DNA from: Flavobacterium geliluteum
GTDB taxonomy: Bacteria; Bacteroidota; Bacteroidia; Flavobacteriales; Flavobacteriaceae
Assembly: GCF_017948595.1 (NCBI RefSeq)
Contig: NZ_JAGFBV010000003.1
Location: forward strand, 124,001 to 188,000
Length of the DNA: 64,000 bases
Direction: 5' to 3'
Every line of letters begins with the position of its first letter. Positions within the stretch are counted from its first letter, which is position 1. Made by a program: the position numbers and the translations under genes. The notes under the pieces are model-generated. The model ran no database searches. It was not told the DNA's origin and saw nothing but the letters and a program-made list of their open reading frames with translations. This document shows, piece after piece, positions 16,101-27,900 of the stretch.

Positions 16101-18775
16101 AAACCTACAATGCACTAACACTAGAGACAGAAATTGCTTTACCGGAATTAAACCTTCAATACAAAGACTATGCAGTATGGTTCAATGACGAAATACAGCA
16201 GGAGAAGTATCAGGCATCTGAGCATTACTGGCTTAAACAATTTGCAGGAGAGTTGCCGGTATTGGATCTGCCAAGTTTTAAAATCCGGCCGCTAATTCAG
16301 ACTTATAATGGAGAAAATCTTACGCACAGATTTTCAAGAGTATTTTTAGAGAAATTAAAGAGATTCTCAAAAGAACAGGACCTTACCTTATTTATGAGTT
16401 TAATGGCGGGAATAAATGCTTTGCTGCATAGATATACAGGTCAGGACGACATTATAATAGGAACACCAATAGCTGGAAGAGAGCATCCGGATCTGGAGCA
16501 TCAAATAGGCTTGTATCTCAATACGATTGCCATACGGACTCAATTGAAAAAAGAAACTAGTTTTTCTGATCTGGCAGCATCCCAAAAGGAGACTTTATTG
16601 GGAGCTTACGAATATCAAAATTATCCTTTTGATGTATTGGTGGGCAAGTTGAATTTAAAAAGAGATACGAGCCGTAACGCTTTATTTGATATTCTGGTGG
16701 TTTTACAAAACCAGAGACAGTTGAATAATCTTAATAATGAAGAACTAGCAAATTTTCAGGTAAGTGATTATGAGTTTTCCAGAAAAACATCGCAATTTGA
16801 TATAAGTTTCACCTTTGCAGAAACAGAAGGGTTAGACCTGACCATTGAATACAATACAGACATTTATGATGCGTATTTGATAGAAAGAATGTTTACTCAT
16901 TTTGAGAATCTTGTTACGGTAGCTCTGGAACATCCAGAAATGCCTATCGAGAAGATAGACTACCTCACCAAAGAAGAAGAGCAGCAGTTATTGGTTGGGT
17001 TTAATGATACAGCTATAGCTTATCCAAAAGATAAAACAATAATAGACTTATTTGAAGAGCAGGTCAGCAGCACACCAAATAATATTGCTGTTGTATTTGA
17101 AGAAATACAACTAACATATCAGCAGCTAAATGAAAAGGCAAACCAATTGTCTTTTTACTTAAGAGAACATTATGCTGTTGAACCGGATGATTTGATTGGT
17201 ATAAAGCTCGATAGAAGCGAGAAGATGATCATCGTTATTCTGGGAATATTAAAATCGGGTGCGGCTTATGTGCCAATAGATGTTAATTATCCTAAGGAAA
17301 GAATCGCTTATATCGAGAAGGACAGCAATAGCAAGATTGTTATTGATGAAGAAGCTTTAGGTGTATTTACAGAAGTTCAGCAGAAATATCCGAAAGAGAA
17401 TCCGGATAAAATAAACAAACCACAGGATTTAGCATATATAATTTATACATCAGGCACCACCGGGAATCCAAAAGGAGTTATGGTGGAGCACGGAAATGCA
17501 GCGGCACTGATTAATTGGTCAAAATTGGAATTTGATCAGTCAAAATTTGAAATCATGTATGCGGCAACATCATATTGTTTTGATTTATCAATATATGAGA
17601 TGTTTTACACTTTAGCAATAGGGAAAAAGATTAGGGTTTTAAATAATGCTTTGGAAATAAAAGATCATATAAATGAGGATAGCAAAGTAGCATTAAATAC
17701 GGTGCCTTCTGTAGTTAGAAATTTATTAGAAGATAAAATAGATTTAAAGAATGCAGCTTTTATTAATATGGCGGGAGAAATTGTGCCTCCTGATATTGTG
17801 GAAAAACTTCAAACAGAAAAAATAGAGGTCAGAAACTTATATGGACCATCAGAGGATACAACATATAGTACAAGTTATAAAGCACTCAAGCAAACCTATA
17901 TCAACTTTCCAATTGGTAAACCGATATCCAATACACAGGTTTATATTTTAGATGCTGATTTTCATTTAGTTCCCGTTGGAGTAGTAGGAAAACTGTACCT
18001 ATCGGGTGCTGGAATAGCGAGGGGGTATCTTGACAAACCAGAACTTACAAACGAGAGGTTTCTCTCGAATCCTTTTACAGCCGAAGAACGAATGTATGAC
18101 ACGGGAGATTTAGGCAGGTGGCTGCCGGACGGTAACATTGAATTTTTGGGAAGGAAAGACCATCAGGTTAAGATACGAGGGCACAGAATCGAGCTTGGTG
18201 AGATAGAGAATGCGATATTACAGTATTCAGACAATTTAAAGCAAGTAATTGTTGAGTCAAAAGAAGTGAATCAGGATAAAGTATTGATTGCCTATTTAGT
18301 ATCGATTATAAGCGTGGATAAAACAGAACTAAAGAAATTTTTACAAGAAAAGCTGCCAGATTATATGGTTCCGGGTTTTTATCTAGAATTGGAAAAATTA
18401 CCATTAACTCCAAATGGAAAGGTGGATAGAAAAGTTTTACCTAGTATATCCGGAGATGATATTATGAGAAAAGAGTATGTAGCTCCAAGGAATGAGGTTG
18501 AGAACAAGCTAGTTTTAATATGGCAAGAAGTTTTAGGAATTCAGAAAATAGGGGTAACAGATAGTTTATTTGAATTAGGAGGAAATAGTTTAAGTGCGAC
18601 AAGATTAATTAGCCTTATACATAAAGAATTTGAAGTGAAAATTTCTATTAATGATTTGTTCAAAAATAGAACATTAGAAGATCAAGCTGTTTTAATTGAA
18701 AATATTCATGCAGCGTATGGTGTTGATGTTGATCAAGATAAAAGTAATGTTGAAATTGAAAAGTTTTATATATGA
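13175..18775 (+). CDS. NRPS1: partial C, A(Tyr)-T, C-A(Ala-like)-T
   Basis: A 1866-residue nonribosomal peptide synthetase. Residues 1-220 resemble only the C-terminal lobe of a condensation domain (SKYWKKKI near the start) and lack HHxxxDG, so they are unlikely to condense; this fits a starter module. A1 spans about 235-740 (YTSGSTGQPKG near 387, YGPTECAVC near 521, YDTGDL near 607); its code by eye DASTIAAVC(K) is one residue from a published Tyr code. T1 is at 766 (FFELGGHSL). C is at 824-1245 with LHHIIGDGWS. A2 (about 1290-1770) reads DLYNNALTY(K), closest to an Ala code. T2 is at 1797 (LFELGGNSL). The acidic tail ending EIEKFYI is a likely docking peptide for NRPS2. It is the first gene after the regulatory block at 12938. 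Confidence 0.93.
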   Translation: MDNTVSNNINLVSKYWKKKILNREEVLGGLQKQNSLPCATVNANELIYFNSLTNKNPIAQYTVISAIYSFLLKKLINEFDGFVVSNFKDKNNSLLLSYSIDLKTSFKEYLHQIKFEILETLKHSDYNTDIISKKTGVADLSIFSNYSININSESKLYCNGLLFDIKINEGGDIEIHASYLEGFVKKAIVERLIQCFKCFIISLESNITFNLCEYPLLSEKEKHQLLVNFNDTDAAYPKNKTIVDLFEEQVENTPNNIAVLFEETKLTYKEVNEKANQLAHHISSKHSINKGDIIGVLLPKSDIGIISILAILKLGAVYLPIDTNYPQERIDYLIKDSGLKLLISDSIELGIDNCETIAVKSIIFEDNCSNNVNTPISSKDLAYVIYTSGSTGQPKGVMVEHRSNINMSLDQIKSFGINKNDKIIWFASVAFDASISEIMMSLYSGATLCIPTEEIIKDKDQFISFLKETKSTVVTFPPSYLGLLSENDISGLRCIITAGEPANSTKAIAVAASGIDYYNAYGPTECAVCVSIYKVTKDDFEKSVIPIGRPISNTQVYILDEALKPLPIGATGKLYVSGAGVARGYLNKPELTEEKFIANPFIEGERMYDTGDLACWLPDGNIEFLGRKDHQVKLRGYRIELGEIENTISQYSEDLKQVAVEVRENNQEKVLAAYLVSTTNIDKSELRSFLQAKLPDYMVPGFYIELEKLPVTPNGKIDRNSLPSISVEDIVRKEYIGPRNKTEENLVLIWQEVLGIEPIGITDNFFELGGHSLIIAQIINRTRKQLGKTVSFKVFFANPTIEGLSKELQEKDFTAILKATEAVSYPLTPSQSRLWILSQLEGGSLAYNMPAAVKLTGVVDGTKFEESFKRLIDRHEIFRTCFKTDLSGGVRQYIIPAEQINFKIAEQDYSANGNQGESITAYLQEVNNEPFDLEQAPLVRASLIKLKEEEYVFFLSLHHIIGDGWSVEVLISEVVKTYNALTLETEIALPELNLQYKDYAVWFNDEIQQEKYQASEHYWLKQFAGELPVLDLPSFKIRPLIQTYNGENLTHRFSRVFLEKLKRFSKEQDLTLFMSLMAGINALLHRYTGQDDIIIGTPIAGREHPDLEHQIGLYLNTIAIRTQLKKETSFSDLAASQKETLLGAYEYQNYPFDVLVGKLNLKRDTSRNALFDILVVLQNQRQLNNLNNEELANFQVSDYEFSRKTSQFDISFTFAETEGLDLTIEYNTDIYDAYLIERMFTHFENLVTVALEHPEMPIEKIDYLTKEEEQQLLVGFNDTAIAYPKDKTIIDLFEEQVSSTPNNIAVVFEEIQLTYQQLNEKANQLSFYLREHYAVEPDDLIGIKLDRSEKMIIVILGILKSGAAYVPIDVNYPKERIAYIEKDSNSKIVIDEEALGVFTEVQQKYPKENPDKINKPQDLAYIIYTSGTTGNPKGVMVEHGNAAALINWSKLEFDQSKFEIMYAATSYCFDLSIYEMFYTLAIGKKIRVLNNALEIKDHINEDSKVALNTVPSVVRNLLEDKIDLKNAAFINMAGEIVPPDIVEKLQTEKIEVRNLYGPSEDTTYSTSYKALKQTYINFPIGKPISNTQVYILDADFHLVPVGVVGKLYLSGAGIARGYLDKPELTNERFLSNPFTAEERMYDTGDLGRWLPDGNIEFLGRKDHQVKIRGHRIELGEIENAILQYSDNLKQVIVESKEVNQDKVLIAYLVSIISVDKTELKKFLQEKLPDYMVPGFYLELEKLPLTPNGKVDRKVLPSISGDDIMRKEYVAPRNEVENKLVLIWQEVLGIQKIGVTDSLFELGGNSLSATRLISLIHKEFEVKISINDLFKNRTLEDQAVLIENIHAAYGVDVDQDKSNVEIEKFYI

Positions 18776-18947
18776 TTTTTTATTGATGTTCTTTTAATTA
18801 ATGAAATGTATTGTAAATCATAGAGTTACTTAATAGATAAAATATTGGGTTCCGAAATAAAAAAATTAGGACCAGGCAAAGAGAAACGGGTAATGAAGTG
18901 GAAAGAAGTAGAATAGGCAATTAACAAATTTTGAGACGACAAGAGAA

Positions 18948-21900
18948 ATGAAAACATTACTTAAAAAATTAAATGAGTTTAATATAAAAATTGATTTACT
19001 TGATGATAAGCTTGATATTCAAGCTCCTAAAGGAGTTATGACTCAGGATATATTAAACGAAATTCAGTTAAATAAAAAGGAGTTAATAGAATTTATTACT
19101 TTATATAAAACAAAAAAGGACAGACCTATATTTATCCCTAAAATTCCTGAACAATCTAGTTATCCATTATCTTCTTCACAACGCAGGTTGTGGCTGTTAA
19201 GCCAATTTGAAGGAGGAAATGTAGCTTATAACATGCCGAATGTCTTTAAGTTAGAAGGCAAATTAGCCATCCCTTCTTTTCAAAGTGCTTTTTTGTCTCT
19301 TATAGAACGCCATGAATCATTAAGAACTCTGTTCAAAGAAAATGAATCAGGGGAGGTTAGGCAAGTGATATTGAATTTGGAAGATATTCAGTTCCAATTG
19401 CAATATGAAGATTTAAGCAAAGAAGCAAATTCGGAAGTAAAAATAAAATCTATTATTCAAGAAGAAGCGGCATATGTTTTTGATTTATCAGCCGATTCCT
19501 TACTTCGAGCCAAATTAGTAAGAACATCACAAGATGTCTATGTATTTATTTGCGTGATGCATCATATTATAAGTGATGGATGGTCATCAGAAATTATGAC
19601 GAATGAATTATTTGAGTTGTATGATGCCCATGTAAAAGGAAATCCTAATCCATTACCAGAACTAAAAATACAGTATAAGGATTATTCTGCATGGCAGCAG
19701 GAACAATTGAAGAATGATAATATAGAAGTCCATAAATCCTATTGGCTACAACAATTTAATGGAGATCTTCCTGTATTAGATTTACCTTCTTATCAAACAA
19801 GACCACTAATTAAAACCTATAATGGAAACGCTGTAAAAAAACTTTACAATGAGAGTCTTTTAAATGATTTCAATGAATTATGTCAATCACAAGGGAGTAC
19901 CTTGTTTATGGGGTTACTAACGGCTGTAAAAGTGTTATTGTTTAGATATAGTAATCATAAAGATATAGTTATAGGAAGCCCTATAGCAGGAAGGGAACAT
20001 GTAGATTTACAAAATCAAATAGGTTTTTATGTAAATACTTTGGCGTTAAGAACACAGTTTGAAGCCGATGACAGTTTTAAAGAATTGTTAACAAAAGTAA
20101 AAGAGGTTACCCTTGGAGCATACGAACATCAAATTTTTCCATTTGATGAGCTAGTGGAGTATTTGCCTCTCAATCGAGATACGAGCCGTAATCCATTGTT
20201 TGATGTTATGGTTACAGTTCAGAATGATGATTTATTTAAAGTAAGTAGCCAAAAAGAAAGGGAAGTTAAAATTAAGGGATATCAATCTGAAGAAAAAGTT
20301 CTCAGTAAGTTTGATTTAGAATTTGCTTTTAAAGAAACAGCTGAAGGACTGGGTTTAACACTGATATCCAATACTGATATTTATTCAAAATATTTTGCGG
20401 AAAATATATTAAGCCATTTTGAAGTCTTATTGCATTGCATTATTGCAAAATCTGAAGTTTCCGTCGGTTTATTGGATTATCTAACAGCATCTGAAAAACA
20501 TAAGGTATTGTCAGGATTTAATGATACAGAAGCAGTTTATCCTAAAGATAAAACAATAATCGATTTATTTGAAGAGCAGGTACAGAAAGCACCAAATAAT
20601 GTTGCTGTTGTGTTTGAAGAAACCAAATTAACTTATCAAGAACTCGATGAACAAACGAACCAATTTGCATCATATTTAAGAAAAAACTACGCTATTCAAT
20701 CTGATGATCTAATAGGCATAAAGCTAGAGAGAAGTGAAAAATTTATAATTGCCATCTTAGGCGTGCTAAAGGCTGGTGCGGCTTATGTTCCTATAGATAT
20801 CAATTATCCGAAAGAGAGGATAGCCTATATGGAAAAAGACAGCAATTGTAAAGTTGTTATTGACCAAGAGGAATTGGAAAGATTTGATGTAGTCAAGGAA
20901 AAATATTCTCATAAAAAAGGGGATCTAATTATTAAAAACGATAACCTTGTTTATGTTATCTATACTTCTGGTTCTACGGGAACTCCAAAGGGGATTATGA
21001 TGGAACATGTAAGCATGTTCAATCTAATCGTTTTTCACAACAAACAATTTCAGAACAGTGATGTTCATAAAGTATTACAATTTACAAGCATAAGTTTTGA
21101 TGTGTCTTTTCAGGAAATATTTACAACATTAACAAGAGGAGCAGCCTTATATCCAGTTAAAGAAATAGTTAAAACAGATTCAAACGAGCTGTCTGCCTTT
21201 ATAAAAAGGAATAATATCGATACGGTTTTTTTACCAACGTCATATTTTAAGATATTAATTGATGTTAAGGCCTTCTATGACCTATTAAAGTCCAATTTAA
21301 TAAAAAATATTATAGTTGCGGGAGAACAACTAATTTTAAGTAATGAGGCGATAGATAAAATTAGTGCATCAGATACCAAACTCCATAATCACTATGGTCC
21401 AGCTGAAACACATGTTGTTTCAACAATTACAATAAAAGACAATTACCTGACATATAATCCGCCCATCGGCTGCCCAATCTCAAACACCCAGATTTATATA
21501 CTAGATGAAAATTTACAATCAGTCGCAATAGGAGTAACTGGTAAAATTTATATATCGGGCACGGGAGTTTCAAGAGGTTATTTAAACAAACCAGAACTTA
21601 CAAAAGAGAAGTTTATTGCAAATCCTTTCAAAGCAGGAGAGCGAATGTATGATACGGGAGATTTAGGCTGTTGGTTATCTGATGGAAATATTGAATTTTT
21701 AGGCAGAAAAGATCATCAGGTAAAAATTAGAGGCTACAGAATTGAGCTTGGAGAAATAGAAAATGTTATTTTACAGTACTCAGAGGATTTAAATCAAGTA
21801 ATTGTAGAGACTAAAGAAGTAAATGGAGAGAAAGTATTAGTTGCTTATTTAGTCTCTGCTACAGACATGGATAAATCGGAATTGAGAAGTTTTCTACAGG

Positions 21901-24900
21901 AAAAATTACCAGACTATATGGTTCCAAGTTTTTATCCAAAATTGGATAAAATCCCATTAACTACAAATGGTAAGATAGATAGGAAAGCACTGCCAAGTAT
22001 TTCGGGCGAAGATATTGTAAGAAAAGAATATATAGCTCCGAGAAGTTGGCTTGAAAAAAAATTGGCAGAGATTTGGCAGGAAGTTTTAGGAATCCAAAAG
22101 ATAGGAGTTACAGATAATTTCTTTGAATCTGGAGGGCATAGTATCAAAGCGACTCATTTGGTTTCTATGATTCATAAAGAACTAGGAATTAAAATTCGAA
22201 TTAGTAATGTCTTTGAAGCAAGAACAATTGTTGAACTTTCAAAAACGATAGAGGCTTTAAACGAAACCAAATTTACTGAAATTGAGCCTGTTCCTAAGCA
22301 GGAAAGTTACCCGACATCTTCTTCTCAACGAAGATTATGGGCTGTAAGTCAATTTGAAGGAGCTAAAAAAGCTTACAATATTTCTGGCATCTATATTCTT
22401 ACGGGTAATCTTGATAGACTGGCTTTAATGTCTTCCTTTAAAACGCTTATCGAGCGTCATGAAAGCCTACGTACCTTATTTAAAGCAGGAGAAGATGGGG
22501 AGCCAAGACAATATATCATATCAGGCACCGATTATAATTTTAATATTGATTACCATGACTTTAGAAAGCTTGAAAGTAAAGAAAATGAATTAAAAAATAA
22601 AGTATCGACATTATCAGAGACTCAATTTAATTTAGCCGAAGGGCCATTATTAAAAGTAGATATAATTCAACTTGAAGACGAAAAATGGGTTTGCAGCTGC
22701 ATATTACATCATCTAATAAGTGATGGTTTGTCTATGGAAATTCTTATAAAAGAGTTATTCTTATTTTACAATATATATGTAAATGGGGATTCGAAGATGC
22801 CAAATCCATTGAGAATTCATTACAAAGATTATGTTACTTGGCAAAACAAACAATTAGAAGAACAAGTATTAAGAGGGCATGAAGATTATTGGATTGAACA
22901 ATTTAAAGGAGATATTCCTATACTTAATTTATTGGGAGATAAAGCACGACCAAAAATTAAAACCTACAACGGTGCTATAAAAGAAAAAATAATAAATGCC
23001 TCAAGTTTAAACACTTTAAAAAAACTTTTTCAAGAAGAAGAAGTTACACTATTCATGGGATTGCAAGCCATTGTCAATACTTTACTCTATAAATATACAA
23101 GTGATGAAGACATCATAATAGGAAGTCAAATGTCTGGTAGAGTGCATACTGATTTAGAGAGACAAATAGGTCTTTACATTAATGTTCTGCCTTTAAGAAC
23201 TCGATTTAAAGGAGTAGATCGCTTTAGAGAATTATTACAAAATGTAAAAAAAGGGACATTAGAAGCTTTTGAGCACCAGCTTTATCCCTTTGATTTACTA
23301 ATAGACAATTTAAAATTAAAGCATGACATCAGCCGTAATCCTTTATTTGATGTAACAGTTGTTTTACAGAATGCAGACCTAGACGAAAAAGTCACATTAG
23401 AAAAAATGGGAGATCTAGACATTCAAGTTTACAAAGAATGCGAATTGAATGTTAGTAGGTTTGACCTTAGTTTTAACTTCATTGAAACACAAGGAGAGCT
23501 ATTAACCACCATTGTGTTTAATACAGACATTTTCAATGAATTTACTATTAATCAATTATTACAGCATTTTGAAAAAATAGTAGAAGTTATTAGTGAAAAA
23601 CCTGAATGTACTCTAGATCAAATCAATATTTTAACCCAAAAAGAGACAGAAAAAATTCTTGAGGATTTTAATGATACTGCTATAGAATTTCCAAATGATA
23701 AAAATATAATAGAATTATTTAAAGAGCAAGTAAAGAATGATCCGCATAAAAATGCACTTGTGTTTAATGGAGAAATGTTGACTTATAGTGAATTAGATTA
23801 TAAGTCAGATCAATTAGCAGTCTTTTTAAAGCAAAATTTCGATCTAAAAAAAGAGGATCTTATTGGTATTGCTTTAGATAGATCACACCTGTATATTGTT
23901 GCTATATTAGGAATACTAAAATCTGGAGCAGCTTATGTTCCTATAGATCCTGACTATCCTAAAGCACGTCAAGAATATATCATTTCAGATACAGCAATAA
24001 AAATACTAATTACCCAAACAGAATATCTTTTCAATTACGATTTCTATCAAGGAGGATTTTTTGCAATTGATGTACAACTAAACGATATCCATATTCCAAA
24101 TAATCAAATCACTAGTAACTCATCAGGTAATGACTTGGCGTATGTAATGTATACCTCTGGATCTACCGGAATACCTAAAGGAGTTATGGTAGAACAAAAA
24201 AGTATTGTTAGATTAATAAAGTCTATGAATTATGTAAATATAGATGCAGAAGATAACATCTTAAGTTTATCTAATTTTGCTTTTGACGGCTCTGTTTTTG
24301 ACATTTTTGGATCTCTATTAAATGGTGCTACGCTTCATATTCCTCTTAAAGAATGTTTTCTCGATTATGAAGTTTTAGGAGAAACAATTAATCACAATAA
24401 AATATCTATATTCTTTTTAACTACAGCACTGTTTAATTCTTTAGTTGATATTAATTTTTCAAGATTTGATAGCTTAAAATATGTATTGTTTGGAGGGGAA
24501 AGAGTTTCAGTATCCCATGTAAAACAGTTTAAAGAACGCTATAATCAAGCCAATTTAGTTCATGTTTACGGACCAACAGAAAACACGACATTTTCTTCTT
24601 TTTATAATGTGGAACAAGTGGTCGATAATACGAATACGATACCTATAGGAAAAGGAATCTCAAATTCAGAATGTTATATACTAAATCATGAAGATTATAA
24701 AAAAACAATTCCGCCAATAGGCGTTGTTGGTGAAATATATGTGGGAGGAGTAGGATTGTCGAGAGGATATTTGAATAATCCTGAAATGACTGCCGAAAAA
24801 TTCGTACTTCATCCTTATAAATCCAATACAACCATTTATAAAACAGGAGATTTAGGAAGATGGCTGCCAGATGGAAGCATTGAGTTTATAGGTCGACTAG

Positions 24901-27900
24901 ACGATCAAGTAAAAATAAGAGGGCATCGCATAGAATTAGGGGAAATAGAAAATATTTTGTCTAATCATGAAGACCTTGTTTCATGTATAGTCATAGCAAG
25001 AGAAACTAAAAATAAGGATAATGAACTTGTTGCATACTATACTAGTAAAGCTAAAGAAATATCCAACCTTCCAAAATATTTAAAAGAGCAGTTACCAGAT
25101 TACATGATTCCAAAATATTTTATATGTTTAGAAGCATTGCCTTTAAATTCCAACGGGAAAGTAGATAAAAAAGAACTGCCAATACCAGAACTAGATTTAA
25201 ACCTTGAAAAAGTAGTATTAAAAGCAAGAAATGAAACAGAAGCCAAATTAGTTGAAATTTGGAAAGAAATATTAGATTTTGATCAGATAAGCATCACTGA
25301 TGATTTCTTTGATTTAGGAGGACATAGTTTAAAAGTGACCAGATTAATAAGTCAGTTACACAAGGAGTTCGACGTTAAAATTGAACTGAAAAAATTATTC
25401 GAAACAACGATATTACAAGATCAGGCGATGCTGATTGATAATGCTGTTAAAAGTGATTATTATCAAATTCCGAAAGTTGAAGAACAATCCAATTATCCGC
25501 TTTCCTCTTCTCAAAAAAGATTATGGATCTTAAGTCAATTTGAAGATGCCAACACTGCATATAACATGCCAGCGGTTTTTGAATTCACAGGGACCTTAAA
25601 TTATGATAGTTTAACATTTGCTTTTGAAAGCCTTATTGAACGTCATGAAAATTTAAGAACAGTTTTTAAACAAAATAAAGAAGGAGAAGCCAGACAATAT
25701 ATTTTATCAGCTGAAGATGTTGATTTTGAAGTAACCTATAAGAATCTTCAAGAAGTTACTAATAAAAAACAAACGTTGGCGGCATATATAAAAAATGACG
25801 TTGAAACTAACTTTAATTTAGAGTCTGGACTACTATTAAAAGCTTCTATCTATCAAATAGAAGATGATAAATGGATTTTTAGTTATGTTATGCACCATAT
25901 AATTAGTGATGGATGGTCTATGGACATTTTAATTAAAGAACTATTGGAAACATATGATGAATACAATAAAGGTGTAAACATAGAAAAAGAAGCTCTTAAA
26001 ATTCAATATAAAGACTATGCAGTTTGGCAGCAAAATCAATTCAAAGAAGGAAAATTAGAACTTCATAAAAAATATTGGCTCAAACAATTTCAAGGAGAAT
26101 TACCAATGCTTCAATTACCCGAAGATAAGCCAAGACCTTTAGTACAGACGTACAATGGTAAAATAATTCAAACAAAAATAACTGCAGATGTAACAGAGAA
26201 ACTTAAATATCAAACTAATCAAGAAGGAGCTACTTTATTTATTAGTTTACTCACAATAGTTAAGATTTTACTATATAGATATACAAACTCTCAAGATATT
26301 ATTATTGGTTGTCCGATAGCTAATAGAGAACATGCAGATTTAGAAGATCAAATAGGGTTCTATTTAAATACATTGGCACTTAGAACACAGTTTGACAGCA
26401 CGAATTCATTTAAAGAATTATTTCAATTAGTAAAGCAAAATACACTAGAAGCTTATAAGTATCAAGCCTATCCCTTCGATGAATTAATAAACGATTTAAA
26501 ACTACGAAGAGACATGAGCAAAAATGCTTTATTTGATGTAATGGTGGTATTGCAAAATGCAACTAATAATCAACTTACTAAAAATAAAGAACACCAGATA
26601 GAAGGGCTGCATATTTCTGATTTTCAAGATTTTGATTACGAAGTAAGTAAGTTTGATTTATCATTTAATTTTCTGGAAGTCAATGACGAAATAGAAGCCA
26701 GTATAGAATATAACAGCGATATATATACTCAAGAAACAGCTCAAAGAATGTTGCAGCATTTAGAGCAAGTAATTTTAAGCGTAATAGAAAATCCTGATAT
26801 TAAAATTAATGATATAGATATTCTAACTACAACAGAAAAGAAGCTGCTATTAGAAAAATTTAGTTCTACAGATTCAAGGAATATTTCTAAAAAAACAGTC
26901 ATACAAGAATTTGAAAACACGGTATTGAAATATCCTGAAAACAAAGCATTATTATTTGATAAAAAGTATTTTACTTATCAAGAGTTAAATGAAAAAGCTA
27001 ATCAATTAGCACACTACCTTAAAGAAAAATATGCTGTTGGATCTGATATATTAATTGGGATTGAACTTGAACGAAGTGAGTGGCTGCTTATAAGTATGCT
27101 GGCAATACTAAAAACAGGATCAGCATATTTACCCATAGATACTGAATATCCTAAGGCGCGTATAGAATTTATAAAATCAGACAGTTTTTGTAGTTGTATA
27201 ATTGATGAATTTGAATTATTGAAATTTGAACAAGATATAGACACTCTTAAAAAAAATAACTTAGAAAGGGATATTAATAATTCGGATTTAGCATATACAA
27301 TTTATACTTCAGGAACAACAGGAAACCCAAAAGGAGTAATGGTGGAGCATTCTAGTGTATTAGATTATTGTTCAACCTTTATCGAAACCTTCAAGTTAAA
27401 TGAATTGGATACTATCATCCAGCAATCTTCAATATCTTTTGATACCCATGTAGAAGAAATTTATCCCGCTTTAATGACAGGAGCAACAATTTTAATGGGA
27501 GTAACTGGAGGTAGAGATATTAAAGAAATTCAATATCTAATAGAAGAAGAAAATGCTACCGTTTTAAGTTCTACGCCATTAATAATAAAAGCATTAAATG
27601 AGTCTGAGTTTAATGTAAACAAATTAAGATTATTAATAAGCGGGGGAGATAAACTTAATAGAAATTATGTCTCTAAATTTCTAGATACAACCATAGTATA
27701 TGATACTTATGGGCCAAGTGAATCTACAGTTTGCAGTGCCTATTATAAAATTAATAATATTTCTGAAAAATGTATCATCGGAAAACCGATAACAAACAGA
27801 ACCATAACTATTACCAATAATAAAGGACTGCTTCAACCTATAGGAATTATTGGAGAGATCCGGATAAGCGGTTCTGGGTTAGCCAGAGGATATAAAAATC

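Noticed and set aside
24643..24831. Minus-strand open frames inside the NRPS and PKS genes
   Set aside because: All are short, without family motifs, and lie opposite long conserved coding sequence; they are shadows.
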